Assembly: GCF_001866075.3 (NCBI RefSeq)
Contig: NZ_CP063356.1
Coordinates: forward strand, 4,640,164-4,704,163
Length of the DNA stretch: 64,000 bases
Source: Anaerobacillus isosaccharinicus
GTDB lineage: Bacteria > Bacillota > Bacilli > Bacillales > Anaerobacillaceae
Direction of reading: 5' to 3'
This document shows, in pieces, positions 36,166 through 44,211 of this stretch. Under the pieces are notes generated by a model, which made no database searches, was not told where the DNA came from, and saw nothing but the letters and a program-made list of their open reading frames with translations. Each line of letters opens with the position of its first letter. The stretch's first letter is position 1. Both the position numbers and the translations under genes were made by a program.

Positions 36166-37026
36166 TTATTTTTTTTGTAACCCAACAACTAATTCAATAT
36201 CTGCAAATGTAAATTTAAAGTAAGACGTCCCATCACTAAAAGAAACTGCCTCAACTAAACGTTGTACTTCTAAATCAATATCAAAACCTTTATCAACTTC
36301 GTTAACGATAAAGATACCATTGTGTAGATTTAAATACTCTAAAACTGCGGATATACATAGTTCATCGATTTCTGTTAGTACTTCTTCGGCAAAAATAGAT
36401 GCAAGCTTGATAAAAGCTTGTTCATTTAACATGAAATATGTATCAAGACTGTATTCACCAACAATTTTTTGATTTGCTGTTAATGGATAGCCAGTTGGCA
36501 ACTCCTTTAACTCTTCAACAAATGTTTTTTCATGTAAGTGTCTTTCTATGTTTTTTACTAACAATACGATATATTCTTCGATCGTTGAATTCTTCAACTG
36601 TAAGCTGTTGGAAATGATTTTTTCTATGTTATCACTTGTTAATTCTTGAAGGTCTTCATTTGTTAAACCATTTTCATTTTTATAATTAAACAAATGCTTA
36701 CTAATTTGTTCCATCGTTAATATGTTTTTATCTAATAAAATTTGACTTATTAATAGATAGCTCGTTTTTTGTCCTGTTAATAATTCTTCAAGTTTATCGA
36801 TATTTAAGTAACCTTTTTCTATGGCAATTTCACCAAACCTTTTATCGGTTGCCATTTGCGCTTCATTAACTTCTTCAATTTGCTCGAGTGTCATAAATCC
36901 TTTATTTAAAGCTAATATCCCTAATTTAACATGACTACTTTTTTCCTCTTGGAAAACCTCATTTAACTGTTGACTAGTGATAATCCCTTTGTTTAGTAGG
37001 AAATTACCAAAAAATTTACTGAACAT
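36166..37026 (-). CDS. CheX/CheC-like phosphatase-type protein with N-terminal repeats
   Basis: 286 residues. The C-terminal half (about 190-286: NEQAFIKLASIFAEEVLTEI ... GFDIDLEVQRLVEAVSFSDG) resembles CheX, a phosphatase acting on CheY-P. The N-terminal half has two or three tandem LLNKGIIT/ALNKGFMT/AIEKGYLN-type helical motifs (about 10-20, 42-52, 68-78), similar to GspE/MshE N-terminal repeats. It is 7 bp downstream of a stand-alone CheY-like gene, its probable target. Role in motility or another output is unknown. Confidence 0.72.
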   Translation of the reverse strand: MFSKFFGNFLLNKGIITSQQLNEVFQEEKSSHVKLGILALNKGFMTLEQIEEVNEAQMATDKRFGEIAIEKGYLNIDKLEELLTGQKTSYLLISQILLDKNILTMEQISKHLFNYKNENGLTNEDLQELTSDNIEKIISNSLQLKNSTIEEYIVLLVKNIERHLHEKTFVEELKELPTGYPLTANQKIVGEYSLDTYFMLNEQAFIKLASIFAEEVLTEIDELCISAVLEYLNLHNGIFIVNEVDKGFDIDLEVQRLVEAVSFSDGTSYFKFTFADIELVVGLQKK

Positions 37027-37033
37027 ATGTAGA

Positions 37034-37411
37034 TTATTCCCCTTTCACTCTCTGTAAGATCGTTTTTAACACGTTAACGTCTACAGGCTTTTGCATGAAA
37101 TCAAAGACACCTAGTTTAACAGCTTCTTTTACATGTTTCGAAGTCCCTACAGATGTTACCATAACAACATTAATATCTTTCATTCGATCATCTTTTTTAA
37201 TTTCTTCTAATGCTTCGATACCAGTTTTATTTGGCATTACAATATCTAAGAAAAGTACATCAATTTCACTCGTACCTTTTAATTTTTCTACTATTTCAGC
37301 ACCATCACTAGCTTCAAGAACAACGGTTACCCCAAGGTCCTCTAAGCTCCCTCTTAATTTCTTTCTCACTAACATAGAATCGTCACATACTGCTACTCTT
37401 AAACTATTCAT
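37034..37411 (-). CDS. Stand-alone CheY-like response regulator
   Basis: 125 residues, receiver domain only. Asp residues of the acidic pocket are in VAVCDDSMLVRK, the phosphoacceptor in DVLFLDIVMPNKTG, the Thr/Ser in MVTSVG and the Lys in MQKPVD. As in CheY, output must be by protein contact. Its partner is the CheX-like gene directly downstream, with no kinase alongside, so phosphate must come from a kinase elsewhere. AGGGGAA precedes the ATG. Confidence 0.85.
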   Translation of the reverse strand: MNSLRVAVCDDSMLVRKKLRGSLEDLGVTVVLEASDGAEIVEKLKGTSEIDVLFLDIVMPNKTGIEALEEIKKDDRMKDINVVMVTSVGTSKHVKEAVKLGVFDFMQKPVDVNVLKTILQRVKGE

Positions 37412-37657
37412 AATTCCCCTCCAGAAAAAATATCATGATTGTGAGCTATTTTCACATAAGTTTACTATATTCTAACTACCCAACTAAAGCCATGCATTTT
37501 AGTTGGTAAATGCAACTTTATATCTATATTTCTATAAAAATATTTATTTTCCTTTACCAACTATTATGATTATACAAAATTTTCATCTATAATTATATTA
37601 TATTTATTAAAAATGAAGAAAACTTCTAAAAAAAGAGAGAGTTACAAACATAACCTC
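37412..37657. other. Intergenic stretch without a gene
   Basis: About 245 bp, very AT-rich, ahead of the CheY-like gene. It should contain that gene's promoter, but no clear consensus stands out; no reading frame can be supported. Confidence 0.5.
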
Positions 37658-37932
37658 CTAAAAATTTATTCCTAATTTTCTGAGACTTTTTTTTACTTTT
37701 TCTAATACATCGGGTAACTTACTTCTAGGGATCACTCCATCCTCGACTAAATACCCAGGGGAAATAGCACCCAAAGCACCAAAACCAGTTTTTCGACTAG
37801 CCCACCATTTACTGCGTTCTTCCTCAGATTCAGCCACTCTAACATCCCTTACGTTTCTTGCAAAACAAACATCTAATACTTGGTTAATTTGATCAGGGCT
37901 TCCTGCTCCTACTAAACTGAAAGGTTTATCTT
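37658..37932 (-). pseudogene. Remnant of a glycolate-oxidase-type FAD protein (GlcD fragment)
   Basis: A minus-strand frame of about 90 codons without a start of its own. It reads PDQINQVLDVCFARNVRDVR, then EEERSKWWASRKTGFGALGA, then PGYLVEDGVIPRSKLPDVL and KKSLRKLGINF before a TAG. This matches the C-terminal FAD-linked oxidase domain of GlcD (typically ARK.AFGALG...DYLVQDGVVPR.KLPEVL). Both the FAD-binding N-terminus and the last ~150 residues are missing. The frame is closed by stops at both sides, so it is a decayed remnant. Confidence 0.75.
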
Positions 37933-37978
37933 AAACGGATGTTTTTCTATTTTCCGTTTTATTTGTAATCTACAAGTA

Positions 37979-38029
37979 AAGAAGTCAATCATCCTCTGCT
38001 TTAACACTGGATGACTGACTTCTTTTTTG
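37979..38029 (+). terminator. Terminator-like hairpin ahead of the MutM-like gene
   Basis: GAAGTCAATCATCC pairs with GGATGACTGACTTC, followed by TTTTTT on the plus strand. No plus-strand gene lies directly upstream, so it may be left from a lost gene next to the glcD remnant. Confidence 0.65.
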
Positions 38030-38068
38030 TAAATACTTTACTTATCATGAAAGTAAGGAGCTTTTATC

Positions 38069-38872
38069 ATGCCTGAACTACCCGAAATGGAAACTTACAA
38101 ACGATTATTAGCTGACAAAATAAAAGGTCAAGCGATTACAAACGTTGAAATTAATCGAGAAAAGTCAATTAATGTCCCGTCCTCTTTATTTATACAAGAA
38201 GTAAAAAACACATCAATTGTTGCAGTAGAAAGACGGGCGAAGCATCTCATTTTGAAGCTTAGCTCTGGTAAAAGTTTAGTTCTTCATTTAATGCTTGGTG
38301 GTTGGCTCTATTTTGGAAATGATGTTGATAGCCCTGGTCGAACAAAACAAATTATCCTCACTGTACCAAACGGAAATTTATATTTTATTGGACTACGACT
38401 TGGCTATTTACACTTATTAAATGATAAAGAACTAAACGAGGCTTTTACCAAGCTTGGACCAGAACCGCTAGAAGCAAGTTTTACTTTACAATCGTTCCAA
38501 CAGCTAACAAATTCACGTAGAGGCTTATTAAAAACAACGTTAGTAAATCAATCATTCATTGCAGGTATTGGGAACTGTTATTCTGACGAAATTTGCTTCG
38601 ACGCAGGTTTACTACCAACAAGAAAAATGAACGAATTAGCTGAAGTAGAAAAAACGAAGTTATACTATGGAATCATTTCAGCACTAAACCGTGGAATTAA
38701 TCAGGGCGGGTACATGGATGATCCATTTTTTCAAGGTGATACATTGACAGGAAACTACCAAACACTTGTTTATGACCGTGAAGGTGAACCGTGCTTACGA
38801 TGTAAATCGAAAATTTTTCTTGAAATGATTTCTTCTAAAAAGACATTTTACTGTCCTAATTGTCAGCAATAG
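38069..38872 (+). CDS. MutM/Fpg-family DNA glycosylase (divergent)
   Basis: 267 residues. The catalytic N-terminus MPELPEMETYKRLL (Pro after Met1, Glu3), a Lys in RRAKHLILKL, the helix-two-turn-helix around GIGNCYSDEICFDAGLLP with the conserved Asn, and the C-terminal zinc finger CLRC...CPNC identify the Fpg/Nei superfamily. It differs from housekeeping MutM in the finger tip (KKTFYCP), so the lesion spectrum may differ. These enzymes remove oxidised bases and nick the abasic site. An AAGGAG site precedes the ATG, and nfo follows 14 bp later. Confidence 0.87.
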   Translation: MPELPEMETYKRLLADKIKGQAITNVEINREKSINVPSSLFIQEVKNTSIVAVERRAKHLILKLSSGKSLVLHLMLGGWLYFGNDVDSPGRTKQIILTVPNGNLYFIGLRLGYLHLLNDKELNEAFTKLGPEPLEASFTLQSFQQLTNSRRGLLKTTLVNQSFIAGIGNCYSDEICFDAGLLPTRKMNELAEVEKTKLYYGIISALNRGINQGGYMDDPFFQGDTLTGNYQTLVYDREGEPCLRCKSKIFLEMISSKKTFYCPNCQQ

Positions 38873-38886
38873 AAATTTGAGGTGAG

Positions 38887-39726
38887 ATGATGTACGTAGG
38901 AAGTCATGTTAGTATTCGAAATGGGTATGAACAAGCTGCCAAAACAGCTAAAGAAATCGGTGCAAATGCCTTTCAATACTTTCCAAAAAATCCACGGAGT
39001 ATCACGGTAAAAAAATTTGATACACACTCTGCTAAAAATTGCGCAGAATTCTGCCATGAACATGATATCGTGTCAATTGCACACACACCTTACCCAACTA
39101 AACTTATTCCAGAAAACGAAATGCTCAAAGTGAAAATCTCCCAATCAATTTTAAATGACTTAGAGATTGCTGATATGTGTGGTTCTATTGGAATTGTCGT
39201 TCATTTTGGAACGATGAAAGGTGAAGCAAATCTCGAGGGTTATAAAATCATGATCGATATTTTAAATACAGTCCTAGAAGAATGGGAGGGTAAAGCATTA
39301 CTCCTGATTGAAAACAATGCCGGCGCAGGTACAAATATGGGCATTACCCTAGAGGAAATGGTGCAAGTGCGCAAGCTGACACGCTATCCTGAGAAAATAG
39401 GCTTTTGCTTTGATACCTGTCATGCTTACGCTAGTGGGTTGTGGAACGGTGAGAATTGGCAGAAAGTTGCTGAAAGAGGTGTCGAGCTCGAATACTTTCA
39501 ACATTTAAAAGCCATTCACTTAAACAATTCAAAATACCCAACCGGAAAACGAAAAGATCGTCATGCAAATATAAGAGACGGCTACGTTACCGAGTTACAA
39601 TGGCGAAGTTTCCTTGGCTCAACAGTTATTCAAGGTATCCCACTCATCTTAGAAACCCCTAATGATGAAAATTATACTCACCAACAGGAAATACAAATTC
39701 TTAAACAGTGGCTTAGCCAATTATAA
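38887..39726 (+). CDS. nfo: Endonuclease IV (AP endonuclease)
   Basis: 279 residues with a TIM-barrel and the three-metal site residues: VGSHVSIRNGYEQA, VVHFGTMKGEA (His), LIENNAGAGTNMG (Glu), GFCFDTCHAYASG and HLNNSKYPTGKRKDRHANI. It cleaves abasic sites left by glycosylases such as the MutM-like enzyme encoded 14 bp upstream, so the two form a base-excision-repair operon. The start is ATG 38887 or the adjacent ATG 38890; GAGGTGAG lies just before both. Confidence 0.93.
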   Translation: MMYVGSHVSIRNGYEQAAKTAKEIGANAFQYFPKNPRSITVKKFDTHSAKNCAEFCHEHDIVSIAHTPYPTKLIPENEMLKVKISQSILNDLEIADMCGSIGIVVHFGTMKGEANLEGYKIMIDILNTVLEEWEGKALLLIENNAGAGTNMGITLEEMVQVRKLTRYPEKIGFCFDTCHAYASGLWNGENWQKVAERGVELEYFQHLKAIHLNNSKYPTGKRKDRHANIRDGYVTELQWRSFLGSTVIQGIPLILETPNDENYTHQQEIQILKQWLSQL

Positions 39727-39909
39727 GGACTAGTCAGTTGAAATTAACAACGCCCACATTGGTCGTTATCTTACTATTGCAAGTAAGTGTTACCTAACAA
39801 CAAGTACCTTTTTTAGGAACGCTTGTGCACTAATCCTCAATACATAATTTTACATAAAAAAGACAAGGAAAAATTTAATATTAAAGTATTTCCTTATCAA
39901 TAGATCTGC

Positions 39910-39939
39910 TATAATCAAAGCAAGTGATAATCATTTTCA
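39910..39939 (+). promoter_or_regulatory. Promoter -10 and Fur box of the DUF1450 gene
   Basis: A TATAAT at 39910-39915 is followed at 39925-39939 by TGATAATCATTTTCA, which fits the 7-1-7 Fur box (TGATAATNATTATCA) with one mismatch. The box covers the expected transcription start, as in iron-repressed genes. Confidence 0.72.
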
Positions 39940-39969
39940 ATTAAAACGAAACGTCGAGGTGATCCATAC

Positions 39970-40188
39970 ATGAAAAAAGTGTATTTCTGTGAAGAGAATG
40001 CCTTTCAAACAAAAAAAGTGTATAAAAAATTAAAATCCCTTGATTTAAATATAAAAATTAAACGTAAAGGCTGTATCGGTGAATGCAAGACTTGTAAGCA
40101 TGGCCCTTTTTCAGTCGTGAATGATAAAGTAATTAAATGTGATACCGCTGAAGAACTTTATAAAAAACTTTACAAAAAAGTGAATTAA
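39970..40188 (+). CDS. DUF1450 (YuzB-like) small cysteine protein
   Basis: 72 residues, MKKVYFCEENAFQTKKVYKK at its start, with the CIGECKTCK cysteine cluster (about 39-47) and the GPFSVVNDKVI strand characteristic of DUF1450. The cysteine set could bind a metal or an Fe-S cluster. The function is unknown; the Fur box ahead of it suggests iron-responsive expression. GAGGTGA stands upstream of the ATG. Confidence 0.78.
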   Translation: MKKVYFCEENAFQTKKVYKKLKSLDLNIKIKRKGCIGECKTCKHGPFSVVNDKVIKCDTAEELYKKLYKKVN

Positions 40189-40287
40189 CCGTTATAAGTA
40201 TAAAAGTTTCTCGCATATTAGCTTGTCCATTTAATCTTCACATGGTAACATTTAAAAAAATCATCACGAAAGGAGCTAAAATGAGAA

Positions 40288-40497
40288 ATGGAACCAACTA
40301 TTTTAGCCCATATTATTCTTGGTAGTATATTAACTGGAAGTATCATCATTACTGTTTTCTTTCTATTAAGAATGTTATTTGCCCCTAGTACACAAAAAGC
40401 AATTTTCAGTGCACGTTTACGTAAATCTGCCATCATTACCGTAATCCTATTCATTAGCTACATGGGCTGGATTTTCATAAAGAAAATGCTCTTCTAA
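40288..40497 (+). CDS. Small two-helix membrane protein
   Basis: 69 residues with two hydrophobic segments (about 7-29, ILAHIILGSILTGSIIITVF; about 46-64, AIITVILFISYMGWIFI) and a basic linker LRKSA between them. AAAGGAG lies about 12 nt before the ATG, slightly long spacing. It ends directly at a terminator. Family unknown. Confidence 0.6.
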   Translation: MEPTILAHIILGSILTGSIIITVFFLLRMLFAPSTQKAIFSARLRKSAIITVILFISYMGWIFIKKMLF

Positions 40498-40500
40498 ACA

Positions 40501-40547
40501 AAAAAATCAGTCTCTTTGTCAATTCGACATAGAGACTGATTTTTTTA
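40501..40547. terminator. Bidirectional terminator
   Basis: AAAAAATCAGTCTCT pairs with AGAGACTGATTTTTTT around a 15-nt loop, between the convergent genes at 40288 and 40545. Confidence 0.9.
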
Positions 40548-41372
40548 TCCTTGTATTAGGTAGTAAGATATTAGCGACAAGAACATTAACACCCATATAT
40601 AAAGCCATGTTTTTGAAATATCGTATTTTTCCACATTTTCCTGTTTTAATGGTACGCTATTTTGTTTATGAAACTTCATATAAATAGTTGTAATAATGAT
40701 CCCAATGAAACTCACTAATTGAACTAGTGTAATTGGACCAAAAACTAAGGGCACATCAAGTGAAATTTGCACAATACCTTTTATTAAAAACAAGCCGACG
40801 ATAGACTGTAAAATCACTTGCCCATGGTATGCCTTACTCTTTAGCCTTAACCATAGGTAGCCAAACAATATATAACATAATAAAAACTCATAGGCTTGTG
40901 TTGGGTGATATGTATTCCCTTCTATTTTTAGTGTCCATAGTGCGTCTCTAGCGATTGGCAGCCCGTACACTTCGCTTCCGATTCGACTTATTCCAAGAGC
41001 TAATATAAGAAAAGGAGCTAAACGATCTAAAGTTTGCCATGGTGCTATGCCCTTCTTTTTCAGATAAAGATACCCAACTACTAAGCCAGTCGCAAGCCCG
41101 CCATAAAGGGAAAACCCTCCATCCTTGAAGTAAAAACCTTCTGATGAATGATAAAAATACTGAAGGAGTTTGTTAGCAATTACATAAATAATCCTTGAGC
41201 CTATTAATCCAGCTAGTATTGAAATAAAAATGCCTATTACGACTGTCTTTAACTCATCCCCGGAAACTTTCATAACATTTAAAAAGAAATAACACCCAAT
41301 TAAAGCTCCAATAACGCCCATTATTATTATCGAAAAACCCAAATCCGGTACGAAACTAAACATTACTTTCAT
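40545..41372 (-). CDS. Lgt-like (prolipoprotein diacylglyceryl transferase family) membrane protein
   Basis: About 275 residues, seven hydrophobic segments. The family pattern is visible: GGFSLYGGLATG, ALGISRIGSEVYGLP and NTYHPTQAYEFLL. Canonical Lgt has GGxxxHGG and GRIGNFxNGE; here the His is Tyr and the Asn is Ser, so it is a paralogue and may not transfer lipid to prolipoproteins. The ATG at 41372 (GGAG 7 nt before) is better supported than the TTG of the longer frame at 41414. It stands alone between terminators. Confidence 0.7.
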   Translation of the reverse strand: MKVMFSFVPDLGFSIIIMGVIGALIGCYFFLNVMKVSGDELKTVVIGIFISILAGLIGSRIIYVIANKLLQYFYHSSEGFYFKDGGFSLYGGLATGLVVGYLYLKKKGIAPWQTLDRLAPFLILALGISRIGSEVYGLPIARDALWTLKIEGNTYHPTQAYEFLLCYILFGYLWLRLKSKAYHGQVILQSIVGLFLIKGIVQISLDVPLVFGPITLVQLVSFIGIIITTIYMKFHKQNSVPLKQENVEKYDISKTWLYIWVLMFLSLISYYLIQG

Positions 41373-41515
41373 CTTTTTGCTCCAATCCATATGTTTAATA
41401 AATTCATCAAACAATAAAATTATGAAAAATTAATGAAGAAAGTGTGAATTCTCTCGAATAATATCACTTTTATTTTAAAGTGGATAGTTAAAAAATAAAT
41501 ATGGTTAGAACATAA

Positions 41516-41543
41516 GAAAAACCCTTAATCAATAAGGGTTTCT
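41516..41543 (-). terminator. Terminator of the Spx-like gene
   Basis: AAACCCTTA / TAAGGGTTT stem followed on the minus strand by TTTCTT. Confidence 0.85.
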
Positions 41544-41551
41544 CAAACACT

Positions 41552-41947
41552 TTAGTTAACTGATAGCTGAGCTTGTTGCAAGTAAAATTTTCTAGCCTGC
41601 CTTGGAATAAAGCGCCGTATTTCAATTTCACTAAATCCAGCTAAAAGTCGTTTTTCATCGATGATGATTGGACTTCGTAAAAAACAAGGGTTTTCACTAA
41701 TAAATGTAAATAATTTTTGAATTGACAGTGTTTCTAAATCTAACCCTAGCTTCTTAAATATTTGTGATCTTGTCGAAATGATTTCGTCAACGCCATCCTC
41801 TGTCTTTCCTACCATCGCTTTTATTTCAGAAATGGTCGGTCTATGCGTTAACATATTTCTTTCTACAAACTCAATATTATGCTCTCTTAACCATGCCTTT
41901 GCCTTTCTAGATGAAGTACAACTTGGAGTAGTATAAATTGTAATCAT
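41552..41947 (-). CDS. Spx-like regulator with CxxS in place of CxxC
   Basis: 131 residues of the ArsC/Spx family. The N-terminus is [20 protein letters not shown], so the redox motif of Spx (CTSCRKA) appears as Cys-Thr-Ser-Ser. The rest ([48 protein letters not shown]) follows Spx closely, including RNA-polymerase-contact residues. A disulfide switch cannot form in the usual way. The ATG at 41947 has AGGAG 9 nt upstream; it lies 16 bp after the histidine kinase gene, so it is probably in the same operon. Confidence 0.82.
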   Translation of the reverse strand: MITIYTTPSCTSSRKAKAWLREHNIEFVERNMLTHRPTISEIKAMVGKTEDGVDEIISTRSQIFKKLGLDLETLSIQKLFTFISENPCFLRSPIIIDEKRLLAGFSEIEIRRFIPRQARKFYLQQAQLSVN

Positions 41948-41963
41948 ATTCCATTTCTCCTCT

Positions 41964-43373
41964 CTAGGTTTCTTCATGTTTTAATGGTAGGGTCACAGTA
42001 AATACCGTCCCCTTACCTACTTCACTTTCGACATCAATTTTTGCTCCATGTAAGTCAATGATATGTTTTACAATGGACAGTCCAATCCCCGTCCCAACCT
42101 TTTGACTACGAGCTTTGTCCACTTTAAAGAAGCGATTCCAGATAAACTTTAATTGTTGGTTTGGAATTCCTAGTCCATGATCTTCAATACAAATAAACAC
42201 TTCTTTTTCTTTCGTTAATAAATTCACCGTTACCAACCCATTTTCTGGTGAAAAATTAATTGCATTTTGTATTAAATTGCTAAGAACTTGATCAATTCGG
42301 TCTTTATCTGCAAAGACATAAACATCCTTTTCATCAGTACACTGTAGTTCAATTTCAAGCTTCTGTTTTGATAACTGGGGCTCAAGTTTGGCTATTAATG
42401 TACGAATTTGTTCCGTTACATTGTAGTTACTAGGGTGAATAGAAACTTGACCTGCTTCCATTCTAGCGATATCTAATAATTCATTAACTAACTTTATTAA
42501 TCGCTCTGTTTCATCCTTCATTAAATGCAGGTAGCGCTTTTGATCACGTTCTGGGATTGTCCCATCAATCATTGCTCCTACAAATCCATTTATCGAAGTT
42601 AACGGTGAGCGCATATCATGAGATACATTGGCAACAAACTCTTTTCTCATTGAATCTAAGCTAGCTAATTCTTTCCCCATATGATTGAGCGTTTCTCCTA
42701 ATTGACCTATCTCGTCTTTACTTTTCACTTCCAGTTTTTTATCAAATTTTCCTTTTGCATACTCCATTGCTACAGAATTCATATTGCGGAGCGGAGCGGA
42801 AAATTTCTTAGAAAGTAAAAATAAAAAACAAGTTGTTACAACTGTTGTAATAAGTCCAGCTAATAGAAACATTCCTTTAATACTTTTGGCTACTCGGTCA
42901 AAGCCATGTAAAGCAATAACTAACACTTTCTCTTCAAAACTCTGAATTCCTGCATCAATTGGTGAAACCATCAAAAATATTCTCTGCCCTTTTTCATTAA
43001 CGAATTCATTCACTTGGTTCCCTTTAAGAGCTTGCACTATAAACTCTTTTTCAATTAATAGTGGCTCTGCCATACCCGAAAAAACATGTAACAGGTCGCC
43101 TGCTTCATCAAATAAATAAATACTTTTATGATCTTTATCATTCATAAAACCTAGGGTAGAAATAATCGACTCTTTGTTTTGGCCTTCGCCGTAGGCGAGT
43201 TTAAGGGTTTGCTCCACTTGTTCATGGTGGTCATGTAATGTACTTAAAAAATCCTGCTTTAAATCATTTTGAAAAAGCACATAGAATACAGCACTAAAAA
43301 TGAGAAAAGCTGCAATAGAGCTGATTACATACGTGAAAAATAACTTCGTAAAAATGCTCGACTTAAATCTCAT
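41964..43373 (-). CDS. Sensor histidine kinase
   Basis: About 469 residues: TM1 (about 11-33), an extracytoplasmic sensor region, TM2 (about 166-188), a HAMP linker ([20 protein letters not shown]), HisKA with [15 protein letters not shown] (phospho-His about 254) and HATPase_c with N-box [10 protein letters not shown]1 IEDHGLGIP and G2 [12 protein letters not shown]. The ATG at 43373 shares one base with the TGA of the response regulator and follows GAGGTGG. The signal is unknown. It lies between a RND pump and an Spx paralogue, suggesting an envelope or antimicrobial-stress role. Confidence 0.92.
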   Translation of the reverse strand: MRFKSSIFTKLFFTYVISSIAAFLIFSAVFYVLFQNDLKQDFLSTLHDHHEQVEQTLKLAYGEGQNKESIISTLGFMNDKDHKSIYLFDEAGDLLHVFSGMAEPLLIEKEFIVQALKGNQVNEFVNEKGQRIFLMVSPIDAGIQSFEEKVLVIALHGFDRVAKSIKGMFLLAGLITTVVTTCFLFLLSKKFSAPLRNMNSVAMEYAKGKFDKKLEVKSKDEIGQLGETLNHMGKELASLDSMRKEFVANVSHDMRSPLTSINGFVGAMIDGTIPERDQKRYLHLMKDETERLIKLVNELLDIARMEAGQVSIHPSNYNVTEQIRTLIAKLEPQLSKQKLEIELQCTDEKDVYVFADKDRIDQVLSNLIQNAINFSPENGLVTVNLLTKEKEVFICIEDHGLGIPNQQLKFIWNRFFKVDKARSQKVGTGIGLSIVKHIIDLHGAKIDVESEVGKGTVFTVTLPLKHEET

Positions 43374-44059
43374 CAAGTATCCACCTCAAATTTATAGCCA
43401 ATTCCTCTTAAGGTCTTTAGCTCCCATGCTGTATTTACCTTTCCTAACTTTTCACGAATCCTCTTAATATGAACATCAACCGTTCGTGGGTCACCGTCAA
43501 AATCATAACCCCAAACCTGGTCTAACAGCTGTTGTCTCGTAAATACACGGTTTGTGTGCGAAGCTAGGTAGTAAAGCAGTTCCTGTTCTTTCGGTGGTAG
43601 CGTCATTGTGTCTTCGTTACAATGTATTTGATATTGCTTCATATCAATAATTAAATTTGGAAATGAAAGTGTTTCTTGTTCCCCATTTAAAATATTAAAC
43701 CTTCTTAAAACCGCTTTTACTCTTGCTATTAGCTCCTTTGGGTCAAATGGTTTAACAACATAATCATCAGCGCCTAGATCTAAACCTTTAATTTTATCGT
43801 AACTTTCCCCTTTACCCGTTAGCATAATGATAGGAACAGGAAAATCTCTTCTGATTTCCTTGCAAATTTCCCAACCACTTAAGCCTGGTAGCATGATATC
43901 TAAGACGACAAGGTCGGGGAGAAGTTCATAAAAAACATCCACCCCTGTTATGCCATCGTTTGCATGTTTAACCACATACCCAGCCTTCTCACCATACAAT
44001 CGAATTAGTTCACAAATATTAGGATCATCATCAATTACTAGTAAGGTTACCTTTTTCAT
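43373..44059 (-). CDS. OmpR-family response regulator
   Basis: About 228 residues. Receiver residues are VIDDD, the phosphoacceptor in VVLDIMLPGLSG and KPFDPKEL; the winged-helix output domain ends with TVDVHIKRIREKLG and LRGIGYKFEV. The ATG at 44059 is 9 nt after AAAGGAG. Coupled to the kinase by a one-base overlap; the RND pump gene ends 150 bp upstream on the same strand. Confidence 0.92.
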   Translation of the reverse strand: MKKVTLLVIDDDPNICELIRLYGEKAGYVVKHANDGITGVDVFYELLPDLVVLDIMLPGLSGWEICKEIRRDFPVPIIMLTGKGESYDKIKGLDLGADDYVVKPFDPKELIARVKAVLRRFNILNGEQETLSFPNLIIDMKQYQIHCNEDTMTLPPKEQELLYYLASHTNRVFTRQQLLDQVWGYDFDGDPRTVDVHIKRIREKLGKVNTAWELKTLRGIGYKFEVDT

Positions 44060-44211
44060 AATATACAACTCCTTTTACTTAAAGAAGGTTGTGACTGAAT
44101 TCCATCCTACCGCGAAGCGCCACCAACGTACTAATGCTAGGAGTAAAGAACGGATCTCAACTTCATATAGCTTAATGTAGATCATTCTTAGAGTATTTTC
44201 AGTCCTTATAA

